Virus record (IMG/VR): IMGVR_UViG_3300021956_000017
Location: 1-57,617 of that record
Direction: 5' to 3' (one strand)
From: a virus
Length of the DNA: 57,617 bases
Part shown: positions 1 to 5,541 of the stretch, piece by piece
Position numbering within the stretch: the stretch's first letter is position 1
Layout of the letters: each line of letters opens with the position of its first letter
Translations under genes and position numbers: made by a program
The notes under the pieces: generated by a model
The model's database searches: none
What the model was told of the DNA's origin: nothing
The model's input: the letters and a program-made list of their open reading frames with translations, nothing else

Positions 1-2
1 TG

Positions 3-104
3 GTGTCAGAGGGGCATGTGGACGCGTGGATGGACACCATCCCGCTCAAAGTTGCGCGAGAAATTTACTTGCGTTTAGACGCCATCTTTGGAGCACAGAA
101 ATGA
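3..104 (+). CDS. 3' end of an unidentified gene, cut by the window edge
   Basis: Frame 3 is open from the first bases for 33 codons and ends in a TGA that overlaps the next start as ATGA, the usual junction of this operon. The visible C-terminus (WMDTIPLKVAREIYLRL) is charged and looks helical. No family is recognised. If the window is a circular genome cut at base 1, the last base plus the first two would form ATG in this frame, giving a 34-residue protein; otherwise this is the tail of a longer one. Confidence 0.5.
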   Translation: MSEGHVDAWMDTIPLKVAREIYLRLDAIFGAQK

Positions 105-298
105 GCGGCACACCACTACGCCTCGCGGCGCAAATCCACAACGACATACAAGACCTGACCTTTGCACTGGAGTACGACGAGCAGGGTGTGCATCACCATA
201 TCCCCGAGCGCGTGCAGGAGTGGCTGGGCAAGCTGTATCTCAACACCGCGCTGCTGCATAAAACATTGAAAGAAGAACGTGATGCGACTAATAGCTGA
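101..298 (+). CDS. small hypothetical phage protein (65 aa)
   Basis: Start chosen at the ATG at 101, which overlaps the upstream stop and follows a GGAG-type ribosome binding site (GGAGCACAGAA). An in-frame ATG at 26 exists but lies inside the preceding reading frame and lacks a binding site. The protein is acidic and mostly helical-looking, with a His cluster (GVHHHIPE) in the middle and a Lys/Glu-rich C-terminus. I do not recognise a family. It begins the chain of overlapping small genes. Confidence 0.65.
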   Translation: MSGTPLRLAAQIHNDIQDLTFALEYDEQGVHHHIPERVQEWLGKLYLNTALLHKTLKEERDATNS

Positions 299-419
299 CC
301 TACTCGCCCTCATTGGGCTTGTCTCCACCATCATCGTGGCGGGGTTCTATGTGGGTTACGCCACCTACGCGCCAAAGTGCGGCACTGTTGCCGCAGTATT
401 CACAAAGGAGTGCAAATGA
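282..419 (+). CDS. small single-pass membrane protein (45 aa)
   Basis: Forty-six codons including the stop, overlapping the end of the previous gene by 17 bases and the next start as ATGA. Residues about 3-25 form one hydrophobic segment (LLALIGLVSTIIVAGFYVGY), followed by a short tail with two cysteines. This suggests one inner-membrane helix. The function is unknown; small membrane proteins in early phage operons often modify host envelope proteins, but nothing here shows that. Confidence 0.6.
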   Translation: MRLIADLLALIGLVSTIIVAGFYVGYATYAPKCGTVAAVFTKECK

Positions 420-679
420 AATTTCCTGAGCATAAATGCGGCTTGCATTTGTCGCACAACGCGCACCGCGATGTGTACGAAATTGTTCAAGATTATTATG
501 AACCTGATGACTTCATATCGTCCACAGACCGACAAAAGTGCATCGACACCGATGATGTTTGGGAGTTGCAGTGGTATCCCGACACACCCATTGGCTTCCA
601 TCGAGTGCTTGGTTCATCGCTTGAGCTGGTGATGGCGGAAGCATTAAGAATTGAAACTGAATATGAGGAGTGCAAATGA
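416..679 (+). CDS. hypothetical acidic, aromatic-rich protein (87 aa)
   Basis: Start at 416, coupled to the upstream stop as ATGA and preceded by the strong ribosome binding site AAAGGAG. The longer form from 377 would overlap the membrane-protein gene and has no binding site. The protein is rich in Asp, Glu, Tyr and Trp (IVQDYYEPDDF, WELQWYPDTP). The DNA around its start, GGAGTGCAAATGA, is repeated at the next junction. No family is recognised. Confidence 0.65.
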   Translation: MKFPEHKCGLHLSHNAHRDVYEIVQDYYEPDDFISSTDRQKCIDTDDVWELQWYPDTPIGFHRVLGSSLELVMAEALRIETEYEECK

Positions 680-870
680 TTGAAGTTGTAAAGAAGCTGT
701 TGGCTACGCCAACCCCGTTAGAGATGGCAGCGCGTGAGTTGGTGAAAGCACAGCGCGAGAAGCTTGAAGCTGAGTCTGCATTGGACTACGCATACAGCAT
801 CGTTGAGTACAACAACCAACGAATCGAACGGTTGAAGCAACGAGTAACCGAAATGAAGGAGCAAGCATGA
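676..870 (+). CDS. small coiled-coil protein (64 aa)
   Basis: Starts at the ATG overlapping the previous TGA. An in-frame GTG two codons upstream is possible but less likely. From residue 15 on the sequence is almost entirely Ala/Glu/Lys/Arg/Leu with heptad-like spacing (AARELVKAQREKLEAE, IERLKQRVTEM), so it should form a helix or coiled coil and perhaps dimerise. Function unknown. Confidence 0.65.
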   Translation: MIEVVKKLLATPTPLEMAARELVKAQREKLEAESALDYAYSIVEYNNQRIERLKQRVTEMKEQA

Positions 871-1058
871 ATACGCCGCCTGAAGTATGGGTAATCACTT
901 GGGAGTACTTGGACAAAAGCGATTACGGGATTGTTGGTGGCCTTGCATACGAGGACTTCAACGCAGCAACACACATTGCCCGAACTTTGTCAGAGCAAGG
1001 CACGGGTAAAAATTTTACGGCAGTCAAACTTGGTTTAGTTACAGGAGCATTGCAATGA
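867..1058 (+). CDS. hypothetical protein (63 aa)
   Basis: ATGA-coupled to the coiled-coil gene, with AAGGAGCAAGC as ribosome binding site. The N-terminal half alternates hydrophobic and polar residues (VWVITWEYL, YGIVGGLAYED) like a small beta sheet; the second half looks helical. It resembles the size and style of phage accessory proteins, but I cannot name a family. Confidence 0.6.
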   Translation: MNTPPEVWVITWEYLDKSDYGIVGGLAYEDFNAATHIARTLSEQGTGKNFTAVKLGLVTGALQ

Positions 1059-1255
1059 AAGAAGACACCACACCCATCGACCCCACATGGATGGAACGAA
1101 CAGGCGGCTTTGCCCGCGACATGACCCTGCGTGATTGGTACGCTGGGCTGGCTTTGCAAGGAAGGGTTGCAAATGCGGCTTCATTTGTAAAGTGGAATAG
1201 CCAAAAAGCCTATGAATTTGCAGACGCAATGCTGAGAGCGAGGGAGGCGAAATGA
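1055..1255 (+). CDS. hypothetical protein (66 aa)
   Basis: ATGA-coupled on both sides, with ACAGGAGCATTGC upstream. The core (MTLRDWYAGLALQG, followed by a helical KAYEFADAMLRARE tail) resembles the small phage-protein pattern in which a LRDYFAAKAMQG-type motif precedes a helix ending in DAMLxARE. That family is widespread in phages but has no known function. Recognition is from pattern memory only. Confidence 0.65.
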   Translation: MKEDTTPIDPTWMERTGGFARDMTLRDWYAGLALQGRVANAASFVKWNSQKAYEFADAMLRAREAK

Positions 1256-1413
1256 TACTTACACCACAGCAGATGGCAGAGTCGATATTGAAAACACTGG
1301 AGGATGTTGTTGCCGACATCTATCCGCCCGAAGAACGCGAAGAAGCCAAGGCCCGCATCCTTGATGCATGGAGCGCGGAGATGTTTTATGGGAGCAAGCG
1401 AAATGAACAGTAA
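1252..1413 (+). CDS. hypothetical helical protein (53 aa)
   Basis: ATGA-coupled to the previous gene and overlapping the next start by 11 bases. The protein is short, acidic and helix-rich (MAESILKTLEDVVADIY, EEREEAKARILDAW), with no Cys motifs or membrane segment. Unidentified. Confidence 0.6.
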   Translation: MILTPQQMAESILKTLEDVVADIYPPEEREEAKARILDAWSAEMFYGSKRNEQ

Positions 1414-1645
1414 AGAATTTGAAGATAGACCCATCGCGGTGATATACGAACGAGGAATGTTCCATGCTCGTGAAAATTGCATCCATTTTGTGATGATGGG
1501 CACTCAAGAGCCGGTGCAGACCGCCACCCTCAAGGCTTTAGAACGCGACCGCCTACGCATTGCCAAGTTGATTGCGGGGGAAGACCCAGACCTGCGCCGA
1601 CTGGTTGACTCCTACACGATGGCAAGCGAGGAGAACGAGGTATGA
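1403..1645 (+). CDS. hypothetical protein (80 aa)
   Basis: Start placed at 1403, just before the stop of the preceding gene and after GGGAGCAAGCGAA. A longer in-frame form from 1304 would sit wholly inside the previous gene. The N-terminal part looks like a beta hairpin (DRPIAVIYERGMFHARENCI); the C-terminal part is an amphipathic helix (ALERDRLRIAKLI). No family recognised. Confidence 0.6.
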   Translation: MNSKEFEDRPIAVIYERGMFHARENCIHFVMMGTQEPVQTATLKALERDRLRIAKLIAGEDPDLRRLVDSYTMASEENEV

Positions 1646-1845
1646 ACAAACGAGACATGAAGAGAGACGCGGAGTTGGCCGAGCAATGCTATGTCAACCC
1701 CTCTGAATTTGACTACAAAAAATATGCCGCCCTTATCCGTTCTGATGAGCGTGAAGAGTGTGCCAATCTGTGCGATAGGTTCGCTAATCGAATGATGAGC
1801 GCAGAAGAATGTGCAGACGCAATCAGAGCAAGGGGGCAAGCATGA
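1642..1845 (+). CDS. small protein with EREECA...AIRAR module (67 aa)
   Basis: ATGA-coupled on both sides. The C-terminal half contains DEREECANLCDRF and then CADAIRARG, a Cys-containing helical module often seen at the C-termini of small phage and prophage proteins. The next gene carries a close copy, in protein and in DNA, which points to duplication. No function is known. Confidence 0.65.
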   Translation: MNKRDMKRDAELAEQCYVNPSEFDYKKYAALIRSDEREECANLCDRFANRMMSAEECADAIRARGQA

Positions 1846-2144
1846 AACAAGATGAAATTATTGAAATGGCTAGACAGGTTGGACTTCATATCGCAACGGA
1901 TGTGAACTGGATGCCAATCATTGGAATTGAGTACGCTGAAGCCTTTGCCAAGTTGGTAGCCGCACACACGCTGATGAACATTGACCCAAGCAAGTTTATT
2001 GGCGGCTATCAAGAAGGGTATGAGGCGGGTGCAGCGCATGAGCGTGAAGAGTGTGCAAATATTGCAATGAAATATGAACCAATTGAAAGGCATCGAGACG
2101 TTACATACGCCTCTGATGCAATCAGAGCAAGGAGCAAAGCATGA
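1842..2144 (+). CDS. hypothetical protein with EREECA...AIRAR module (100 aa)
   Basis: Start at 1842 (ATGA overlap, binding site AAGGGGGCAAGC); the 1809 form lies inside the previous gene. Residues 1-65 are unique. From about residue 66 it carries GYQEGYEAGAAHEREECANIA and ends ASDAIRARSKA, paralogous to the C-terminus of the preceding protein. The matching DNA (GAGCGTGAAGAGTGTGC and GCAATCAGAGCAAG) is nearly identical in both genes. Function unknown. Confidence 0.65.
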   Translation: MKQDEIIEMARQVGLHIATDVNWMPIIGIEYAEAFAKLVAAHTLMNIDPSKFIGGYQEGYEAGAAHEREECANIAMKYEPIERHRDVTYASDAIRARSKA

Positions 2145-2269
2145 ATGACGACGATACCGACAGCGGCGGGGACTTCTTCTTTGACTTGATAAAGACAGTC
2201 GTTGCCATGTTTTTCTTTGGGCTGTTTGTCTCAGTGATAGGCGGCGTTGTGTGGGGGTTAGTAGCATGA
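2141..2269 (+). CDS. small membrane protein (42 aa)
   Basis: ATGA-coupled on both sides, with AAGGAGCAAAGC upstream. An acidic N-terminus (NDDDTDSGGD) is followed by one long hydrophobic segment (residues about 16-41: LIKTVVAMFFFGLFVSVIGG and on to the end). The product should be a single-pass membrane protein with the acidic end outside the bilayer. No family recognised. Confidence 0.6.
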   Translation: MNDDDTDSGGDFFFDLIKTVVAMFFFGLFVSVIGGVVWGLVA

Positions 2270-2445
2270 AAGAAAAGTACAAGTTTGAATATACCGATTT
2301 ACGGGCTATGTACGGCTCAACGGCTGTCGAGCTTGAAGAGCCTGAAGTGAAGTGGGAATTCCTTGAGCACCACCAGTACGACATTGCCGCCGCAGCAGTG
2401 CAGTTGATTGGGATTACGGTGTTGCTGTTGGTGGTGTTGCTATGA
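2266..2445 (+). CDS. small C-terminally anchored membrane protein (59 aa)
   Basis: Start at 2266, overlapping the previous TGA; the form from 2251 lies in the upstream gene. Residues 1-40 are charged and soluble; residues 42-59 form a hydrophobic C-terminal anchor (AAAVQLIGITVLLLVVLL). It follows another membrane protein directly, so the two might act together. That is inferred only from position. Confidence 0.6.
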   Translation: MKEKYKFEYTDLRAMYGSTAVELEEPEVKWEFLEHHQYDIAAAAVQLIGITVLLLVVLL

Positions 2446-2627
2446 CTTGGGTTATAGACGTGCGGTACATCGACAACGACATCAACAAATCTGTGGGACA
2501 GAGCGTAACTCTGACTGATTTTTTGCTTGAGCATCACAAAGATGATGCGCTTGATATTCGGGTCGAGGTATTCAAAAAAATCCTGCAAGACATAGAACGT
2601 AAGAAACGCAAAATGGAGCAACTATGA
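2442..2627 (+). CDS. hypothetical protein (61 aa)
   Basis: ATGA-coupled on both sides. A beta-like N-terminus (WVIDVRYIDNDINKSVGQS) is followed by a long charged helix ending in a run of Lys and Arg (DIERKKRKMEQL). Unidentified. Confidence 0.6.
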   Translation: MTWVIDVRYIDNDINKSVGQSVTLTDFLLEHHKDDALDIRVEVFKKILQDIERKKRKMEQL

Positions 2628-2794
2628 AAACTGAAGCCCAAAAAGTGTGGGATGCATTGAAGAAAATATACGGTACGAACCTAACCGCAGCGGTTTCCAA
2701 TGTGGTGCTGGTTGACGGGCACAAGCTGGAATACATAACCGTAGTGCTGCCGGGCGACTTAAATAAAAAGGACAAGGAAAATGAAAACACCTGA
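2624..2794 (+). CDS. hypothetical protein (56 aa)
   Basis: ATGA-coupled to the gene before and overlapping the next start by 14 bases. The sequence alternates helix (EAQKVWDALKKIYG) and strands (AAVSNVVLVDGHKLEYITVVLPG) with a charged tail. No family recognised. Confidence 0.55.
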   Translation: MKTEAQKVWDALKKIYGTNLTAAVSNVVLVDGHKLEYITVVLPGDLNKKDKENENT

Positions 2795-3104
2795 AGACGA
2801 AGCGTTTGATGACCTTGCCCGCAAGCAGGGTATGTGGGGCGGTGGCTTTCAGGCCAAGCGTGCGGCGGCTGCGGACAAACAAGAGCCGTGGGATTGGGCA
2901 GCGCATGAGTACGATGGCGTACACCGTAAAGCACAGCCAGCGCAGGAGCCTGAGATGCTGACCATCGCATACCAAAGCGGTTACTACGACGGCAAGAAGG
3001 CAGCACTGGCTGGGCGGGAGTGGAACTTCTGTGAACGCTGCGGTAAACGCACGGCAGACCTGACTGTTATCCATACCTGCACACCACCACAGGATGGCGC
3101 ATGA
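2781..3104 (+). CDS. hypothetical protein with AQPAQEP linker and Cys motif (107 aa)
   Basis: Preceded by AAGGACAAGGAAA. Residues 51-57 are AQPAQEP, the same linker found three times in the gene at 3255. Next come a YQSGYYDGKKAALA helix and a possible zinc site with C84-x2-C87 plus H98 and C100. Modular proteins built from AQPAQEP linkers occur in betaproteobacterial phages and prophages, to my recollection. The role is unknown. Confidence 0.65.
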   Translation: MKTPEDEAFDDLARKQGMWGGGFQAKRAAAADKQEPWDWAAHEYDGVHRKAQPAQEPEMLTIAYQSGYYDGKKAALAGREWNFCERCGKRTADLTVIHTCTPPQDGA

Positions 3105-3674
3105 ACCTTAACCAAGGCAAACTTGTTGATGGCTTAGTTGAAGACCTACTCAACACAATTCACAAATACGATGACAGCCTGTACATGGCAACCGTGATTG
3201 GTTGCTTGGAGTTTGTTAAGCAGCAACTGATTGATGAAGCGAAGGAGGAGAACAATGGAACGTGAAGCATTGAAGCTGGCTGTTGATGGACTAGAAAAAA
3301 TACTGCATACGTTTGCAAAAGACGGCAAAGTCGTGATGGCATCCATGATAAGGAATGAGTTGTTCGCAGAAGTCAATTCACTTTTGCAACAAGCTAAAGC
3401 AGCATTGGCACAGCCAGCGCAGGAGCCTGTGGCGCGTGTTCTACAAATTATTAAGGAGTTACGCCCTGCCATCAAGCCGATGGAAGGTATGGGCAAAGGC
3501 AAAACCACTACTGAGTGGTTTGACATTTTGGTCAAGGAGATTGAGCGCATACGGCCAGCGCAGGAGCCTTATGACCAGACCGCGCTTGAACTGTGTAATG
3601 TATGCGGCTGGAAAACGCTGATACCCGATGATGGATGCTTGAACTGTGAACGGGCACAGCCAGCGCAGGAGCCT
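2934..3674 (+). repeat. dispersed 17-18 bp repeats encoding PAQEP linkers
   Basis: CAGCCAGCGCAGGAGCCT occurs at 2934-2951, 3411-3428 and 3657-3674, with a 17-bp variant at 3553-3569 (GGCCAGCGCAGGAGCCT). The copies lie in two different genes, always in the same reading frame, separating unrelated domains. Preservation of the DNA, not only the protein, suggests recent recombination or domain shuffling at these sites. Confidence 0.8.
3101..3265 (+). CDS. hypothetical helical protein (54 aa)
   Basis: ATGA-coupled to the gene before and overlapping the next start by 11 bases. Helix-rich, ending EAKEENNGT; the stretch DDSLYMATVIGCLEFVKQQL is the only hydrophobic part and is too polar for a membrane helix. 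Unidentified. Confidence 0.55.
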   Translation: MNLNQGKLVDGLVEDLLNTIHKYDDSLYMATVIGCLEFVKQQLIDEAKEENNGT

Positions 3675-3872
3675 GTGGCGTTGGTAATTGATGGCTTTTT
3701 AATAAAGTCTGAATTGCCTAAAGAATACACGGGGCATCTCTACACCACCCCACCAAAGCGCGAATGGGTAGGGCTGACGGATGAGGAGTTGCTGCACATA
3801 GGTGTTGCAACGGGACTGGAGCGTGCGGCAGCGGAAATGATTTCAAACAAGCTGAAGGGGAAGAACACATGA
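3255..3872 (+). CDS. modular protein with AQPAQEP linkers and zinc ribbon (205 aa)
   Basis: Start at 3255 after GAAGGAGGAGAACA; the form from 3231 begins upstream of that binding site. Order of parts: helical N-terminus (1-50), linker AQPAQEPVA (52-60), helical segment, linker PAQEP (101-105), a zinc-ribbon-like segment with C114-x2-C117 and C128-x2-C131, linker AQPAQEPVA (134-142), then a C-terminal LYTTPP...WVGLTDEELLHIG module. The linkers are also repeated at DNA level. It looks like shuffled modules on flexible hinges. Function unknown. Confidence 0.65.
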   Translation: MEREALKLAVDGLEKILHTFAKDGKVVMASMIRNELFAEVNSLLQQAKAALAQPAQEPVARVLQIIKELRPAIKPMEGMGKGKTTTEWFDILVKEIERIRPAQEPYDQTALELCNVCGWKTLIPDDGCLNCERAQPAQEPVALVIDGFLIKSELPKEYTGHLYTTPPKREWVGLTDEELLHIGVATGLERAAAEMISNKLKGKNT

Positions 3873-4033
3873 CTAAAGAAGAAGCCCTGCGCATCATCAA
3901 GCTGTTGAGCGCAATGGAATCGTGGGCATATAGCCAGCCCGACAGCAGAAGGCTTCCCGACTACCTAGTGGAAGACGTTGCCAACGCAATGACGGTGCTT
4001 GAGCGCTTCGTTTTAAAGGAGAAAACTGAATGA
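3869..4033 (+). CDS. hypothetical helical protein (54 aa)
   Basis: ATGA-coupled at both ends. Two helices (TKEEALRIIKLLSAMESWA and LVEDVANAMTVLERFVLKE) separated by a Pro/Ser/Arg loop suggest a helical hairpin. Unidentified. Confidence 0.6.
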   Translation: MTKEEALRIIKLLSAMESWAYSQPDSRRLPDYLVEDVANAMTVLERFVLKEKTE

Positions 4034-4218
4034 ACACAGAAGTAATCATTGACTACGCAAAGCCGTGCATGGACGCCGAGAAGGCGCTGCGGGACGCACA
4101 CAACGCCGTTTTAGAGCAGAACCTGGACCTAGCCATGACCAGGACAATGGATGCCGTCATCTCTGCACGCTTGATGTACAGCTCCCTGCGCCACATGAAA
4201 GAGAAGCAGCGTGATTGA
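4030..4218 (+). CDS. hypothetical helical protein (62 aa)
   Basis: ATGA-coupled, with AAAGGAGAAAACTGA upstream. Nearly all helical (CMDAEKALRDAHNAVLEQNL, followed by a Met/Arg-rich second helix). It overlaps the next gene by 8 bases. No family recognised. Confidence 0.6.
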   Translation: MNTEVIIDYAKPCMDAEKALRDAHNAVLEQNLDLAMTRTMDAVISARLMYSSLRHMKEKQRD

Positions 4219-4597
4219 AGAGAAGCCGCCATACCCGAAGTGTTTCGACAACCAAGACCGCTTTGACGAGTGGAAGGCCAACGCCCGCATAACGGGGCTG
4301 GGCAGTGCGGGGTATTGCGCGGACTGCAACCCCAAGCACAAGGCGCTGATGCTGCGGCATAAACGCTGCGAAAACCCAACCGTTATGTTTGAGCTGGACT
4401 CCGAAGGAAACACAGTGGGGTACATCCCTGAAGTCCGGCGGATATCCATCCCCGTGACGGAGAACATTGTGCACAAGTGGCTCAAGCCTGACGAGCAATC
4501 AGCAGTTAAATACCTTGGCCCAACCAGCGCTTGGCATCCTGTGCCGGGCACATTTGACCGTATACCTTTACCAAAGAAAGAGAGTAAGAAACTATGA
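4211..4597 (+). CDS. hypothetical protein with Cys cluster (128 aa)
   Basis: Uses a GTG start at 4211, eight bases inside the previous gene, with AGAGAAGCAGC upstream. C11, C36-x2-C39 and C53 could bind a metal (the GYCADCNPKHK segment resembles a small zinc motif). The C-terminal half is probably a beta-rich domain. The next gene is ATGA-coupled. No named family is recognised. Confidence 0.65.
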   Translation: MIEEKPPYPKCFDNQDRFDEWKANARITGLGSAGYCADCNPKHKALMLRHKRCENPTVMFELDSEGNTVGYIPEVRRISIPVTENIVHKWLKPDEQSAVKYLGPTSAWHPVPGTFDRIPLPKKESKKL

Positions 4598-4815
4598 GCG
4601 CAGACCAAGAGCAAGTGGGCGGAACCCACTACAAAGACATGCCGGTGCAGCCGTGGACTGTGATGCAGAACGTGCTGACACACAGTGAGTTCGTTGGCTT
4701 CTTGAAGGGCAACATCATCAAGTACAGCATGCGCCAAGGCCGCAAGGATGGCAGCGACGATGCAGCCAAAGCCTTCCACTATTTGCAGAAGCTGAACGAA
4801 GTGTTGGATAAGTAG
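4594..4815 (+). CDS. DUF3310 (SaV-like) family protein
   Basis: The N-terminus VGGTHYKDMPVQPWTVM followed by GNIIKYSMRQGRKDG and DDAAKAFHYLQKL matches the DUF3310 signature, in which a GGxHY motif precedes a helical IKYxxRxxxK core. Length (73 aa) is normal for the family. As I recall, the T7 gp1.7 nucleotide kinase carries a related domain, so a role in nucleotide metabolism is possible but unproven for short members. It is the last gene before the 157-bp gap that opens the replication module. Confidence 0.85.
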   Translation: MSADQEQVGGTHYKDMPVQPWTVMQNVLTHSEFVGFLKGNIIKYSMRQGRKDGSDDAAKAFHYLQKLNEVLDK

Positions 4816-4952
4816 ACGGGGGCATAGGACACGCCTGTAAGCCTAGTAGTTGTAAGCAGGTATGTTGGCAGTCCGGCCCCGTCTACTGAGTACGTCGGCC
4901 TGCTCTTTCCCTACAGCGAATCGAGGGGGCGCTGAAACTACTTTTCCCCCTC
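4812..4952 (+). ncRNA. structured non-coding gap, candidate RNA element
   Basis: The 157-bp gap 4816-4972 has no gene. A perfect 10-bp inverted repeat, GTAGACGGGG (4812-4821) with CCCCGTCTAC (4877-4886), closes a 55-nt loop holding the repeated word GTAAGC and a short CCTG/CAGG pairing. A second perfect 7-bp repeat, GAGGGGG (4923-4929) with CCCCCTC (4946-4952), lies just before the nuclease gene. The first arm overlaps the DUF3310 stop codon. It could be a processed RNA, an attenuator or a leader fold. It does not fit a tRNA. Confidence 0.4.
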
Positions 4953-4972
4953 ACCTATTTTAAGGAACACAG

Positions 4973-5272
4973 ATGGCAGCAACACCAGAAAAGTTAGTGA
5001 AGAACAAAATCAAAGTGATACTGCAAGACGGTGGCGTGTACTACGCCATGCCGATTGGTTCCGGGTACGGTAACGCGGGAGTCCCCGACTTCCTTGCGTG
5101 TGTGAACGGGCGCTTCCTTGCCGTGGAAGCCAAAGCAGGAAAGGGAAAAACAACCGCGCTACAGGACGCGCACTTAGAAAAAATCAAGACTGCCGGAGGC
5201 GTATCAATGGTGGTGAATGAATTGAACTTAGACCAACTAAAGGAAACTATCCAATGGATGAAAAAGAAATGA
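4973..5272 (+). CDS. VRR-NUC domain nuclease
   Basis: A 99-residue stand-alone VRR-NUC protein of the PD-(D/E)XK superfamily, as found in many phages and, fused to other domains, in the eukaryotic FAN1 repair nuclease. Catalytic elements are visible: E6 in the first helix, P38-D39 in VPDF, E52-x-K54 in AVEAKAG, and a following Q in TALQDAH. Phage members are thought to cut branched or flap DNA during replication or recombination. A good binding site (AAGGAACACAG) precedes the ATG. It opens the replication module. Confidence 0.9.
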   Translation: MAATPEKLVKNKIKVILQDGGVYYAMPIGSGYGNAGVPDFLACVNGRFLAVEAKAGKGKTTALQDAHLEKIKTAGGVSMVVNELNLDQLKETIQWMKKK

Positions 5273-5541
5273 CAACATGGGGAGAAGAAGTGAGCAACCG
5301 AGTTGACGCGTTGCCGCTGGAGAGGCGGATGATGCTTGCCAAGTACATGGACATCCTGTCCCGCTGTATGGCAGCAGAAGAAGGCTACAAGGCGGTGCTC
5401 ATCATTGAGACTGAAGACAGCGTAGCGCTGGGCGCAGTCAACGCAGACATGGCGGAGTCGCTGGGCATGGTGACGTTTGCACAAGAGCAGATGTACGAGT
5501 CGGTGATGGAGGGGCGTCCGCCCAAGGGGATGTTGAATTGA
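5254..5541 (+). CDS. hypothetical protein before the polymerase gene (95 aa)
   Basis: Overlaps the VRR-NUC gene. Two starts are possible: 5254, with AAAGGAA eight bases upstream, and 5269, in ATGA overlap with the previous stop. I favour 5254. The protein has a helical, Met-rich first half (LERRMMLAKYMDILSRCM) and a beta/alpha second half (KAVLIIETEDSVALGAVN). Its end is fused to the polymerase start as TTGA, so the two are probably translationally coupled. Function unknown. Confidence 0.6.
   Translation: MDEKEMTTWGEEVSNRVDALPLERRMMLAKYMDILSRCMAAEEGYKAVLIIETEDSVALGAVNADMAESLGMVTFAQEQMYESVMEGRPPKGMLN

Noticed and set aside
26-298. Longer start for the gene at 101
   Set aside because: The added 25 residues lie over an upstream reading frame and have no ribosome binding site; the ATG at 101 has both a binding site and the usual ATGA overlap.
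1713-2621. Long minus-strand open frame of about 300 codons across the small-gene operon
   Set aside because: The plus strand here carries several genes with ribosome binding sites and ATGA overlaps. The antisense product has a Cys/His/Ser/Leu-rich composition typical of shadow frames.
4812-4886. Possible tRNA in the gap after DUF3310
   Set aside because: The outer stem is 10 bp and the length about right, but no T-arm, D-arm or anticodon arm can be drawn in the right places.
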